39,732 bases of DNA from Saccharopolyspora soli (lineage in GTDB: Bacteria > Actinomycetota > Actinomycetes > Mycobacteriales > Pseudonocardiaceae): positions 1-39,732 of the forward strand of contig NZ_JALBWV010000075.1 in the NCBI RefSeq assembly GCF_022678645.1, given 5' to 3'. This document shows, piece after piece, positions 1 through 6,843 of the stretch. Position numbers and translations under genes: made by a program. Numbering within the stretch: position 1 is the first letter of the stretch; each line of letters starts with the position of its first letter. The notes under the pieces were generated by a model, which worked only from the letters and a program-made list of their open reading frames with translations, was not told the DNA's origin and did no database searches.

Positions 1-19
1 CTTCCCTCCGGTCGACCTG

Positions 20-256
20 CGCGCGGCGCTCCGCGCGCGCGAAAAAACCACGCGCGAAAACCGTTGCTCCGCAACGCCTTTCGCGCACTTCCTGTATCCA
101 TAGTGGAGACTATACTACACCATTCCCTTGCTCCGCAAGGGAATACCACTGCTCCGCAGTGGACAGACGATACTTCCCTTGCTCCGCAAGGGAAAACCTC
201 ACTTCCAACGATCTCCACACATACAACCCTATACAAAAATCCCCTTGCTCTGCAAG
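20..256. repeat. Array of six hairpins with a shared GC-TCC-GC core
   Basis: Six inverted repeats follow one another: 20-41 (one bulge), 62-76, 122-144 (10-bp arms), 146-162 (7-bp arms), 174-194 (9-bp arms) and 244-256 (degenerate, TCT loop). The first five share the core GCTCCGC while the stem sequences differ but still pair, so the structure is conserved rather than the sequence. On the lower strand the loop is GGA closed by GC pairs, as I recall for palindrome I of Streptomyces telomeres. Together with the tap-tpg-like pair this suggests a telomere-like or origin-like structure. A single-strand origin or transfer origin is an alternative. Confidence 0.75.
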
Positions 257-501
257 AAAAAACCCCAATCCCCTGTGGACAGATCACACAACCCATCCTC
301 AAACCCTTGACAACGTCAACCCGAACTGATAAAGAACCCCCCGCACCACCCCCAGGACCCCACCAGCTCACCACAACCACCAGAAAGACCCCTGAAACCG
401 CCACAGACAACCTCAACCCCCACCAGACACCTTGGAGTACCCCGAAACAGGAAAGGCCCCCCGGCACGAAACCAGGGAGCCCTTCAGAGACCATTCGCTT
501 C
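257..501. other. Gene-free G-poor stretch
   Basis: No convincing gene is present. The upper strand is rich in A and C and nearly free of G, so the lower strand has many G runs. Around 333-365 the lower strand carries several runs of four to six G close together, which could form a G-quadruplex. A long upper-strand reading frame crosses this region but is low-complexity and runs antisense into the gene at 502-873. I regard it as spurious. Confidence 0.6.
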
Positions 502-873
502 TCAAGCGTAGATGACCTTGCCAAACACGATGTACTGAAGCACCTGATCAGCCATATCCGCATCAAAGTCCGCGCCTTCCGGGTCCTTGATGAAGACTCC
601 GCACTCACGGAGAACCGATTGGCGCATGTACTCGGGACAGTTGCCCTTAGCAGTACGAGCCAGGGTGTTCACGGCCTTGAGGATCACCGTGTGGTCAACC
701 CGGACCGCCTCCCCTGGCTCGTCCTCGTCCACCAGGACGACGTACCAGTCATCGGGCACGTCCAACTGTGCGATGCCGTAGGCCGACATGATGCCCCACC
801 ACGAGTAGTCCAGCGCGCCAGACCCGATGAAATGAGATGCCGTGTCCTGCGGCGAAACCTCGTACATTTTCAT
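502..873 (-). CDS. Hypothetical protein, 123 aa
   Basis: A small acidic protein starting MKMYEVSPQD, rich in aromatic residues near the N terminus (YSWWG). I do not recognise the family. The chosen start has an AAGGGGTG ribosome site about ten bases upstream; in-frame starts also exist at 906, 900 and 867. It is the last gene of the leftward block before the hairpin array and is preceded by two tandem copies of the shared 20-bp operator-like element at 916-935 and 950-969, so it is probably transcribed on its own. Confidence 0.6.
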   Translation of the reverse strand: MKMYEVSPQDTASHFIGSGALDYSWWGIMSAYGIAQLDVPDDWYVVLVDEDEPGEAVRVDHTVILKAVNTLARTAKGNCPEYMRQSVLRECGVFIKDPEGADFDADMADQVLQYIVFGKVIYA

Positions 874-915
874 TGACTCAATCCACCCCTTCAACCACAT
901 CAACATATAAATTTA

Positions 916-935
916 GTACGGTATCTAACTTATCT
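916..935 (-). promoter_or_regulatory. Operator/promoter element, copy 1a
   Basis: Read leftward it is AGATAAGTTAGATACCGTAC, two half-sites (AGATAAGTT, AGATACCGT) with a 9-bp period, followed directly by the -10-like TAAATT. Both half-sites carry the same G-to-A change relative to other copies, which supports a repeated binding unit. It lies about 43 bases before the start at 873. Confidence 0.65.
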
Positions 936-949
936 AACCCAGTTCCGCC

Positions 950-969
950 GTACGGTATCCGACTTACCT
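950..969 (-). promoter_or_regulatory. Operator/promoter element, copy 1b
   Basis: A second copy, AGGTAAGTCGGATACCGTAC read leftward, lies 34 bp upstream of copy 1a. It gives the gene at 502-873 a double site, the only one in the window. Confidence 0.6.
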
Positions 970-984
970 CCACAGGGATTCAAC

Positions 985-1083
985 TTAACCCCAGACCAGC
1001 TCGCCGTTCTCGATCCGAAGATCGTTATAATTGGCATCCGCGACGGACGCAAGATCGGTGCACGAGCCATCCAGGTAGCTCAT
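985..1083 (-). CDS. Possible 32-aa small protein
   Basis: A short reading frame beginning MSYLDGSCTD and ending ENGELVWG, 12 bases downstream of the stop of the gene at 1096-1323. The composition looks protein-like (acidic, aromatic ending), but the ribosome site is weak. No family is recognised. It may be the last gene of the 1837-to-985 leftward unit. Confidence 0.4.
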   Translation of the reverse strand: MSYLDGSCTDLASVADANYNDLRIENGELVWG

Positions 1084-1095
1084 CGCCGCGTTATC

Positions 1096-1323
1096 TCAGT
1101 CTCGGTAGCCGAGCTTGCGCTCCAACTTCTCTGCGTTCTTTTGGTAGTGCTTGCGCTGGCCAGTGAGGGGTCCGAGTTCGCGGACTGCTTGCACTTGGGC
1201 CGCATCAGCCTGATCGCGGTGATGCTGCGCTCGAACACGGGTCACGAAGTTATTTTCTTCGATCTCCTGGTTCAGTTTCTCGATCTCCCGACGTGATTGT
1301 TCGATCTCGTCGAAGCCGCTCAT
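1096..1323 (-). CDS. Small coiled-coil protein, 75 aa
   Basis: It starts MSGFDEIEQS behind a strong GGAGG site five bases upstream; an in-frame start at 1389 lacks such a site. Residues 5-40 form a charged heptad-like helix (REIEKLNQEIEENN), followed by a basic helical tail. It probably oligomerises. Function unknown. Confidence 0.6.
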   Translation of the reverse strand: MSGFDEIEQSRREIEKLNQEIEENNFVTRVRAQHHRDQADAAQVQAVRELGPLTGQRKHYQKNAEKLERKLGYRD

Positions 1324-1414
1324 CGATCCTCCTTGCTGCTCGTTTGGCCGCTCGTGCCCTAGTCCCGTCCTGAACGCTGCCGCGCCCAACGTCGCGGCAA
1401 CTAAGGCTTGAGGC

Positions 1415-1546
1415 TCAGCTCTTGTTGCCGTTGATCACAGTGTTGCTGTCGCCTTCCTTGTGAGCGCACTCGCGCGCCATCTGGTTGCGGAAAGTCACTC
1501 GCACGTCCGCGCGGGGGATGCCGTCTCGGCAGTTCGTGATGTTCAA
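1415..1546 (-). CDS. Small hypothetical protein, 43 aa
   Basis: I chose a TTG start at 1546 because AAGGAG sits seven bases upstream. The same frame is open to 1609 but without a ribosome site. The peptide (NITNCRDGIP ... NTVINGNKS) is polar with two cysteines. Its ending resembles the small asparagine-rich protein at 24819-24980 (GNNVITGDN). No known family. Confidence 0.45.
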   Translation of the reverse strand: MNITNCRDGIPRADVRVTFRNQMARECAHKEGDSNTVINGNKS

Positions 1547-1618
1547 CTGATCGCTCCTTGCGCTGGTGGTTCGTCCTGTGGGTGCTGCCGGTGAAAGGAC
1601 CGGCAGCACCTGGCGCGG

Positions 1619-1837
1619 TCAGTTTTCGCCGTGCTCGGCGGCATAGCGGTTGGCCCAGGCGTCCACGTCGGTCTTGGTGGGGCGCCAGTGGCCCTCTTGG
1701 ACCTCGGTCGCAACGACAGCGATCATGTCCTGGGCAGCGACGACTCCGTTTCCGCGCGCCAGGCGCGCGAACGTCTCATACCAAATCTCATCGGTGCGGT
1801 CGTAGATGCTGGTCAAGATCTGCTGAAGTGCGTCCAC
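1619..1837 (-). CDS. Hypothetical protein, 72 aa
   Basis: GTG start with a near-consensus AAGGAGGA site. The protein is helical and acidic (MDALQQILTS, ending YAAEHGEN); no family is recognised. It is the first gene after element copy 2 (1871-1890) and probably heads a leftward unit with the small genes at 1546, 1323 and 1083. Confidence 0.65.
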   Translation of the reverse strand: MDALQQILTSIYDRTDEIWYETFARLARGNGVVAAQDMIAVVATEVQEGHWRPTKTDVDAWANRYAAEHGEN

Positions 1838-1870
1838 AATTCCTCCTTGATGACAACTTTGATAAGTGTA

Positions 1871-1890
1871 GTACGGTACCTTACTTACCT
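1871..1890 (-). promoter_or_regulatory. Operator/promoter element, copy 2
   Basis: AGGTAAGTAAGGTACCGTAC read leftward, the best match to the consensus, followed directly by TACACT as a candidate -10. Its edge touches the stop codon of the DUF3560 gene at 1890. It lies 34 bases upstream of the GTG start at 1837. Confidence 0.7.
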
Positions 1891-2870
1891 CAACTCGTTG
1901 AGCCGTGCGGGTTATCGCGTACCTCGGTAACGTCGTCGTAGGAGTACTTGCCGGTCAGCCAGTCATCCGGGTTGATCGCGCTGCGCATGGTCTTCACCGT
2001 GACCGTGGTCGGGTTGGCGCGCACCACGTCATACCACCGGCCGCGCGCCTTCACCTGTTTGTTCTTCCCTTTAACGTCCTCGCGGGTGACGTTCGACAAC
2101 TTCCCCTCGGCGATGTACTGGTCCATGATTGGCCGCCAGTACGCCAGCTGATGTTCCAGGCGTTCCTTGGTCTCCTGCCACAGCGCGCGGCTTCCTTCGC
2201 TGAGAGGTTCCCGCACGCCAGGAGCGAGGTAGGTTCCCTGGGTGAGGTGGACCTCGGCAGTGCGGAGTTCTTTCTCCAGATTGCGAACGCGGGACCGCAC
2301 GGCCCGAGGCGCGTAGCGGTGGTCGGTGTGGTTGCGGGCGGTCTCGGCTTGGGCATGGAGCTTGTTCGCGTAGTCCTGCTGCTTGTAGGACTTGCCTAGG
2401 TTGTTCCAGGCTCGTTCTCGTTGACGGCGGTCGCGGTTGTAGCTGTGGTGGCCGGGCATCATCGGTTGCCCGAACGGGATGTGGTCGAACACGTCGGTTG
2501 CCTTCTTGCGGGTGGCTGCCGCCTCCGCCGATTTCCTGTCAGCTCGCCTATGCCGACGGTCCGCGTAGTCCTCGATTCGTTCGGCGCGGTCCGCCTCTGA
2601 TTCCTCCATCGGTCGCAACGTGGTATCGATCGACACCGTGACCGTGTACCCAGCTGCCCGCAACGCGGTAGCGGTCGCGTCGATGCGCCAGCGGCGCGGG
2701 AGCTGATCGCGGCTCTGCTGCTGGTGGTACGCACCCAGGTAGCGCGACCAGCGCCAGTTCTGCGCGCGTGCGATCGGTTTGAGAACGTCGGCCGGGATCG
2801 TGCCGCCAAAGATGCGCATCAAGGTTCCCTCGGCCATCGTGTGACTGATCTCGATCGTGATAGCACTCAC
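1890..2870 (-). CDS. DUF3560 domain protein
   Basis: A 326-residue protein. The N-terminal part (ITIEISHTMAEGTL, later WRWSRYLGAYH) and the motif IPFGQPMMPGHHS at about residues 131-143 are typical of DUF3560 proteins common on actinobacterial plasmids and prophages. The rest is basic and rich in arginine and glutamate, probably a long helical region suited to nucleic-acid binding. A GTG start at 2870 is preferred because GGAG lies eight bases upstream; the frame is open to 2921. It follows the small membrane protein gene after 34 bases, so it sits at the end of the dnaN-methyltransferase operon. Biochemical function of the family is not known to me. Confidence 0.85.
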   Translation of the reverse strand: MSAITIEISHTMAEGTLMRIFGGTIPADVLKPIARAQNWRWSRYLGAYHQQQSRDQLPRRWRIDATATALRAAGYTVTVSIDTTLRPMEESEADRAERIEDYADRRHRRADRKSAEAAATRKKATDVFDHIPFGQPMMPGHHSYNRDRRQRERAWNNLGKSYKQQDYANKLHAQAETARNHTDHRYAPRAVRSRVRNLEKELRTAEVHLTQGTYLAPGVREPLSEGSRALWQETKERLEHQLAYWRPIMDQYIAEGKLSNVTREDVKGKNKQVKARGRWYDVVRANPTTVTVKTMRSAINPDDWLTGKYSYDDVTEVRDNPHGSTS

Positions 2871-2904
2871 CACTACCTCTCCAAACTCCAGTACGGGTAT
2901 TGGG

Positions 2905-3348
2905 TCAGCCCTCGAAAACATGCTCTCCGTTGACCATCACAGCGAGAGGCACTGTGGCGTCAGCGTCTGGACGCACGAGCCACGGCGCAGCGTCTTCCAC
3001 GGAGATAGCCACAACAACGCGCGCAGGGTCGTTCCCAGCGGGTTCCATCATGATCGTCGTGGCCACGCCAGCCACTTCGATCATGGGTGCTGTCAAATCG
3101 TCCTCTGCGTCCGCCGGATAAAACGTTGCATTCACCAAGTGGTAACGAAGCTCCGCGCCACACTCCCGGTCGTATCCACGTTGCGCCTCACGGGCGACCG
3201 CCCACACGCACACCCCCGCAGCAGCAGCGAAGAACAGGGCCACGAGTGCGCAGACCGCCATATCCGCTCCGGTGCGGATACCGGGTGAGAACATCGCGGT
3301 TACCATGAGCAGGCACGAGGCGCTGTGCGTCCAGAACCAGAACACCAT
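2905..3348 (-). CDS. Small membrane protein, 147 aa
   Basis: Two hydrophobic segments lie near residues 8-20 and 30-52 (the second rich in alanine and valine), followed by a polar C-terminal domain of about 95 residues. The ATG overlaps the TGA of the methyltransferase gene (TGATG), so translation is probably coupled. No family is recognised. The position within a replication and antirestriction operon suggests a membrane-linked accessory role, but this is inference. Confidence 0.6.
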   Translation of the reverse strand: MVFWFWTHSASCLLMVTAMFSPGIRTGADMAVCALVALFFAAAAGVCVWAVAREAQRGYDRECGAELRYHLVNATFYPADAEDDLTAPMIEVAGVATTIMMEPAGNDPARVVVAISVEDAAPWLVRPDADATVPLAVMVNGEHVFEG

Positions 3349-4613
3349 CAGTGGCCCCCGTCGATCGGGGTGGTTTGGGAGAAGTCGAATCGCGTTGTCA
3401 TCCAGAACCGCCGGGTGTCCCGTTTGGCCTCGGCTGCGTCGCTGGGATGGTCCTGCTTTTCGGCGTTGGGCTGGTTGTCGTCACATCCGGCGACGATCCG
3501 CAGTCCGGTTGCTCCGGCGGGGACGCGGCCTTGGGCTTTCCACTCTCGGTAGGTGGCGAGATGGCCGGTCACGCGCACGCCCAACGCGTCAGCTTGGGCG
3601 AACACCAGGACCTGGTTACGGGGCGAATAGACCGCCCGCAGTCGGCAGTCTGGCGGCAGTTTCGCCAGCCGTGCGGCCAAGTCGTCCAAATACTCCTGGT
3701 CGTCAAGCGCTTCCGCTGCGGCCTGCTTGAGCTCGCGGTCTTCAGCGCGGCGCTGCTCTTGTTCTTCCGGCGTGGGCTTGCCGCGCCGCTTCGTGGGCTG
3801 GTCGTCCTCGGGGGTCCAGTCCTGCGGCTTGTCGACCGTGAGCAGCACGGCGCGGACGCGGGTGCCCTGCGCAGCGAACGCATCCTCGGGCAGTTCGATC
3901 AGGTCGCCGTCGTAGCGTGCGTGCCAGTCGCGGAGTTCGGTGTGTTTGCGGTCCGTTCGGAACGTGAAGCCGTTGGGGACGATCGCCACCAACCTGCCAC
4001 CGGGCCGTAGCAGCGACCAGGCGTGTCGCACGTGGTCGATCCAGATCGACGGGCGGCCGGGCACCGCGAACGGCGGATTCATGATCACAGCGTCGAAGTG
4101 CTCTGGGCGCTGGGTGCGGTGCAGGAACTCTTCCAGACGGCCCGTGATGACCGTGGTCATGTCGGCGTCGATCAGCTGGGCGCGTTGGGTGTTCGGTTCG
4201 ACTGCCCAGACCTCGACTCCCGATGTCGCCGCGTGCGCGGCGCGCACGAGCGCCCCGTCACCGGCGCTGGGTTCCAGCACCCGTGCACCGGCCTCCAGCG
4301 GGCCGAGTTCGGCGACCAGACGCGCGGCCACGGATTCCGGGGTGGCCACGTAGCCCTCGGTCGTGCGCGCCGATCGCGGCGCCTCGCCGGTCTCGATGAT
4401 GCGGCGGATCGCGTCGGTGGGGTCCGTGTCGAACACTGTCCCTTTGGCCTTGCGGGACCACGTGCCGCCGAGGTTGCCGAGTACTTTGGCCGTGGCGGTG
4501 TAGTCGTCGCGGGACAACTTCTCGACGATCCGCACCGTACGATCCTCGATCGACGCTCCCGCCAAGATGTCGCGCACTCGATCGCTGACCGCGATGCTCC
4601 CTGTGGTTGCCAC
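3348..4613 (-). CDS. SAM-dependent DNA methyltransferase fused to ArdC-like N-domain
   Basis: 421 residues. Residues 112-120 (VLEPSAGDG) form the SAM-binding motif and NPPF at 179-182 is the catalytic motif of N6-adenine or N4-cytosine DNA methyltransferases. After a charged linker (270-300), residues 328-377 (AVYSPRNQVLVFAQ ... ATYREWKAQGR ... GLRIVAG) and FDFSQT at 409-414 match the N-terminal single-strand DNA-binding domain of ArdC antirestriction proteins. The ArdC metalloprotease domain (HExxH) is absent; the protein ends right after FDFSQT. GTG start with GGAAGGGGAG upstream. It sits between dnaN and a membrane protein gene. Likely role: protecting entering plasmid DNA from host restriction by methylation, recruited through single-stranded DNA. 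Confidence 0.8.
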   Translation of the reverse strand: MATTGSIAVSDRVRDILAGASIEDRTVRIVEKLSRDDYTATAKVLGNLGGTWSRKAKGTVFDTDPTDAIRRIIETGEAPRSARTTEGYVATPESVAARLVAELGPLEAGARVLEPSAGDGALVRAAHAATSGVEVWAVEPNTQRAQLIDADMTTVITGRLEEFLHRTQRPEHFDAVIMNPPFAVPGRPSIWIDHVRHAWSLLRPGGRLVAIVPNGFTFRTDRKHTELRDWHARYDGDLIELPEDAFAAQGTRVRAVLLTVDKPQDWTPEDDQPTKRRGKPTPEEQEQRRAEDRELKQAAAEALDDQEYLDDLAARLAKLPPDCRLRAVYSPRNQVLVFAQADALGVRVTGHLATYREWKAQGRVPAGATGLRIVAGCDDNQPNAEKQDHPSDAAEAKRDTRRFWMTTRFDFSQTTPIDGGH

Positions 4614-4643
4614 GTTTCCGCTCCCCTTCCTGGATTTCTCGGT

Positions 4644-4709
4644 TGATCTGAGCCGAGCATTGACAGCACGCGCGGGGGCTCGTGCTGTCTCCTGCCCCGG
4701 CTCAGATCA
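4644..4709. other. Long nested inverted repeat between dnaN and methyltransferase genes
   Basis: Outer arms of 12 bp (4644-4655 with 4698-4709) enclose inner arms of 9 bp (4662-4670 with 4681-4689). The outer arm includes the dnaN stop codon. There is no T run, so this may be an attenuator, an mRNA-processing hairpin or a protein-binding cruciform that lowers expression of the downstream methyltransferase. Confidence 0.6.
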
Positions 4710-5924
4710 CCGGCCGCTGCTTCCGTCGGAGTCCCCCGTGCGCATCGGCATCACGAGCACCTGAAAGTCCGGAGGCAGCGCCGCATCGTCGGATTCCGCG
4801 AACACGACCGGACGAGCGCGACCGCCGTTCGGCTCCTGGATCTGGACCGCGACCGCAGAACTGGAGAACAAGCTCAATGCGGTTGTCAGCCGGTCTCCGC
4901 TGATGGTCGTTGCGTCGGCGTCACCGCTCACCTCGGCCGGACATGGATCGACGTGCACAAGCGCGGCGTGTTCCTGGGGCACCACGGGCAGCACCTCAAG
5001 GCAGTCACGGCCGGGGCGCACGATGACCCGCGACGCGTCGTCCTTGTCGAACTTCGTAATGGTGCTGATCTTGTGGACGCGCTTGACCAGTGCATCGAGG
5101 GTGGCGCGGTCCGCCGTGGCGGTGCAGGCAAACGACGTCGAGACCAGGTGGTCAGTGCGGGGAAACTCGCTGTCCAGCGTGCGGGTGAAGAGCTCCACGG
5201 ATCCGGAGACGAACCGCCACAAGCCAGCTTGGCACTGTTCGATCGTCACGATTTCGCCGTCGAAATACCGCGTCACCTTGCCGAGCGTCTGAGCCGAAAT
5301 CAGGGCGCCGAACTCGGTGTGGCGAATGTCTGCGGGCAGGGTGGCGCGCATCAACACGAAACGGTCGGTCGCCTCGACGCGCACCCCAGCGCCGGATCCG
5401 ACCAGATGAATGCCGGTCAACACCGGCAGGGTGTCATCGTTCGATGCGACGGACGCCGCGCGGCGGATCACCTCCGACCACAGTGCACGATCCACCCGAG
5501 CGCTGGTCACCACTCGCGACTTTTCCGGCAGGCCCGGATAGTCGTCCAGGTTGAACACCTCAACCGGAATGGTCATGCCGTCTGCGGACACGGTGACATG
5601 TCCACTGGTCGTGAGACTGATCTCCGTGGACGTCGTTTTCTTTCCGAACGCCTTGATGAGCTTCAGCAACTGGGCGTGGTTGACGATCGCGCGACCAGCT
5701 CCGCTACAGCGGGCCGTGATGTTGACCCGGATCGCGGACTCGTAGTCGAAACCCGCAACGGTGCAGCCGTTGTCGCTCCACGTGATCTCAACGCCCCCCA
5801 GCACGGGCAGCGGCGGGCGTGCGGGGACGGCAACGCCCACGGTGGTCAGCACGTCAATCCACCGAGCGAGACTGGCCTGTGCGGTAGCCACGATGGCGGT
5901 TTCGGGCGTGTTCGCGTGTTCCAC
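4707..5924 (-). CDS. dnaN: DNA polymerase III beta subunit (sliding clamp), plasmid paralogue
   Basis: 405 residues, close to the usual 370-400 of DnaN. Hallmarks are LPVLGGVEI in domain I, the repeated LPVLTGIHL followed by VEATDRFVLMRATLP in domain II, and a C-terminal FQVLVMPMR matching the typical end of the clamp (YLLMPVR). It would form the ring that tethers the polymerase to DNA. Host chromosomes carry their own dnaN, so this copy probably serves the replicon's own replication. GTG start with AGAAGGG seven bases upstream. Element copy 3 (5950-5969) lies 26 bases before the start, making this the first gene of an operon that continues into the methyltransferase, membrane protein and DUF3560 genes. 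Confidence 0.88.
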   Translation of the reverse strand: MEHANTPETAIVATAQASLARWIDVLTTVGVAVPARPPLPVLGGVEITWSDNGCTVAGFDYESAIRVNITARCSGAGRAIVNHAQLLKLIKAFGKKTTSTEISLTTSGHVTVSADGMTIPVEVFNLDDYPGLPEKSRVVTSARVDRALWSEVIRRAASVASNDDTLPVLTGIHLVGSGAGVRVEATDRFVLMRATLPADIRHTEFGALISAQTLGKVTRYFDGEIVTIEQCQAGLWRFVSGSVELFTRTLDSEFPRTDHLVSTSFACTATADRATLDALVKRVHKISTITKFDKDDASRVIVRPGRDCLEVLPVVPQEHAALVHVDPCPAEVSGDADATTISGDRLTTALSLFSSSAVAVQIQEPNGGRARPVVFAESDDAALPPDFQVLVMPMRTGDSDGSSGR

Positions 5925-5949
5925 TGATCAACCCTTCTTGGTAATTTAC

Positions 5950-5969
5950 GTGCGGTACCTGACTTACCT
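5950..5969 (-). promoter_or_regulatory. Operator/promoter element, copy 3
   Basis: AGGTAAGTCAGGTACCGCAC read leftward, followed one base later by the -10-like TAAATT. It lies directly upstream of dnaN. Confidence 0.7.
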
Positions 5970-5975
5970 CAAAAG

Positions 5976-6302
5976 CTAGAACGCAGACGTCGGATCGTCC
6001 AAGATTTCAAAGGCGCGCTTCAACGTGACGAACTGGTCACGCCGACCGGTCCACGGAGCGTGAGATACACCGAGCATGGGTTTATCCACGCTCCATGACA
6101 GGAACACGTGACGCTCGTAGGTCGGCCTGTCATACGGCGTGTAGCCGTACGCGTCTGGCCAAGTCCGCATGGCTTGCGGCGTGTCGCGAACTTCGGTGTA
6201 TCGAATGGTGTTGCCGTTTGCAACTTCCCATTCTGATTCGGGGTCCCGTGCGGCGGCAATGATGGCGTCACGGAGCGCTTGACGCTGCGCAGTGAGTTTC
6301 AC
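5976..6302 (-). CDS. Hypothetical protein, 108 aa
   Basis: I chose a GTG start at 6302 with GGGGAG five bases upstream. A TTG at 6377 would fit the usual operator-to-start spacing but lacks a ribosome site. The product (KLTAQRQALRD ... FEILDDPTSAF) is soluble, with many aromatic residues in the middle (DAYGYTPYDRPTYERH). No family is recognised. It lies just upstream of dnaN but dnaN has its own element between them. Confidence 0.6.
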   Translation of the reverse strand: MKLTAQRQALRDAIIAAARDPESEWEVANGNTIRYTEVRDTPQAMRTWPDAYGYTPYDRPTYERHVFLSWSVDKPMLGVSHAPWTGRRDQFVTLKRAFEILDDPTSAF

Positions 6303-6396
6303 TGAATCTCCCCAACTTTGACATGAGTGCGACAGGGCAGGCTGATCTGGATGCGCTTCCACTTCCCTGCCGGTCAACCCGACACAACTAACACTA

Positions 6397-6416
6397 GTGC
6401 GGTACCCAACTTACCC
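6397..6416 (-). promoter_or_regulatory. Operator/promoter element, copy 4
   Basis: GGGTAAGTTGGGTACCGCAC read leftward. Both half-sites share the A-to-G change in the first base (GGGTA, GGGTA). TAGTGT follows as a weak -10. Confidence 0.65.
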
Positions 6417-6790
6417 GCAAGGGTTTTTGCTTGCTTTCACCGAATGGCCTATGGCGATAACGGAATTGTCACCGTCCGGGAATGGTGGGGGAGTGGTTGT
6501 GTATTTCCGCAGGTGATTGGTGTCCGGCAGGGGAGTGGTTTCCCTCGCCTGGGGTTTTGCGTCGCTCCAGGTTCGCCGCGACCGCACCCCCGCGGTCGCG
6601 TGCCGCGCGGTGCGCGCGGGTCCAAATCGCTGCGCGATTTTGACCCTCACCGACCCGCCCGCGGATATACTGCGGGCAGAGCCCGCAGATATCGCCGGAG
6701 GCGTTCGGGTCGCACTCTACGGAACCTCACTCCTCGTCGTCGGGGCCTCGGCTTGGCGCCTGCCCGTCGTCGGCCTTTTCTGGCACAGCA
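6417..6790. repeat. Gene-free region with three hairpins, origin candidate
   Basis: About 370 bp without a plausible gene. Three inverted repeats are clustered at 6577-6600 (9-bp arms), 6624-6640 (AAATCGC-TGC-GCGATTT) and 6664-6693 (8-bp GC arms plus an ATAT extension). The second has the same form as a hairpin I recall from Streptomyces telomeres (ATCGCTGCGCGAT). The stretch before them (6425-6500) is less GC-rich than its surroundings. It separates the dnaN block from the translocase block, a natural place for a replication or transfer origin. Confidence 0.5.
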
Positions 6791-6829
6791 GCAACGCCCC
6801 CTCGTACTGCTTTGACGAGGGGGCGTTGC
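6791..6829 (-). terminator. Strong hairpin terminator after the translocase gene
   Basis: A perfect 15-bp stem (6791-6805 with 6815-6829) with a 9-base loop, 15 bases downstream of the translocase stop. There is no long T run, as is common in actinomycetes. Confidence 0.8.
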
Positions 6830-6843
6830 GTTGTTGTGTGGTT

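Noticed and set aside
20..256. CRISPR array
   Set aside because: The repeats are hairpins with varying stems and a short shared core, unequal spacing, no constant repeat of about 30 bp and no cas genes.
64..876. 270-codon rightward open frame over the hairpin region
   Set aside because: Low-complexity start that reads through the hairpins, no ribosome site, and antisense to the better-supported gene at 502-873.
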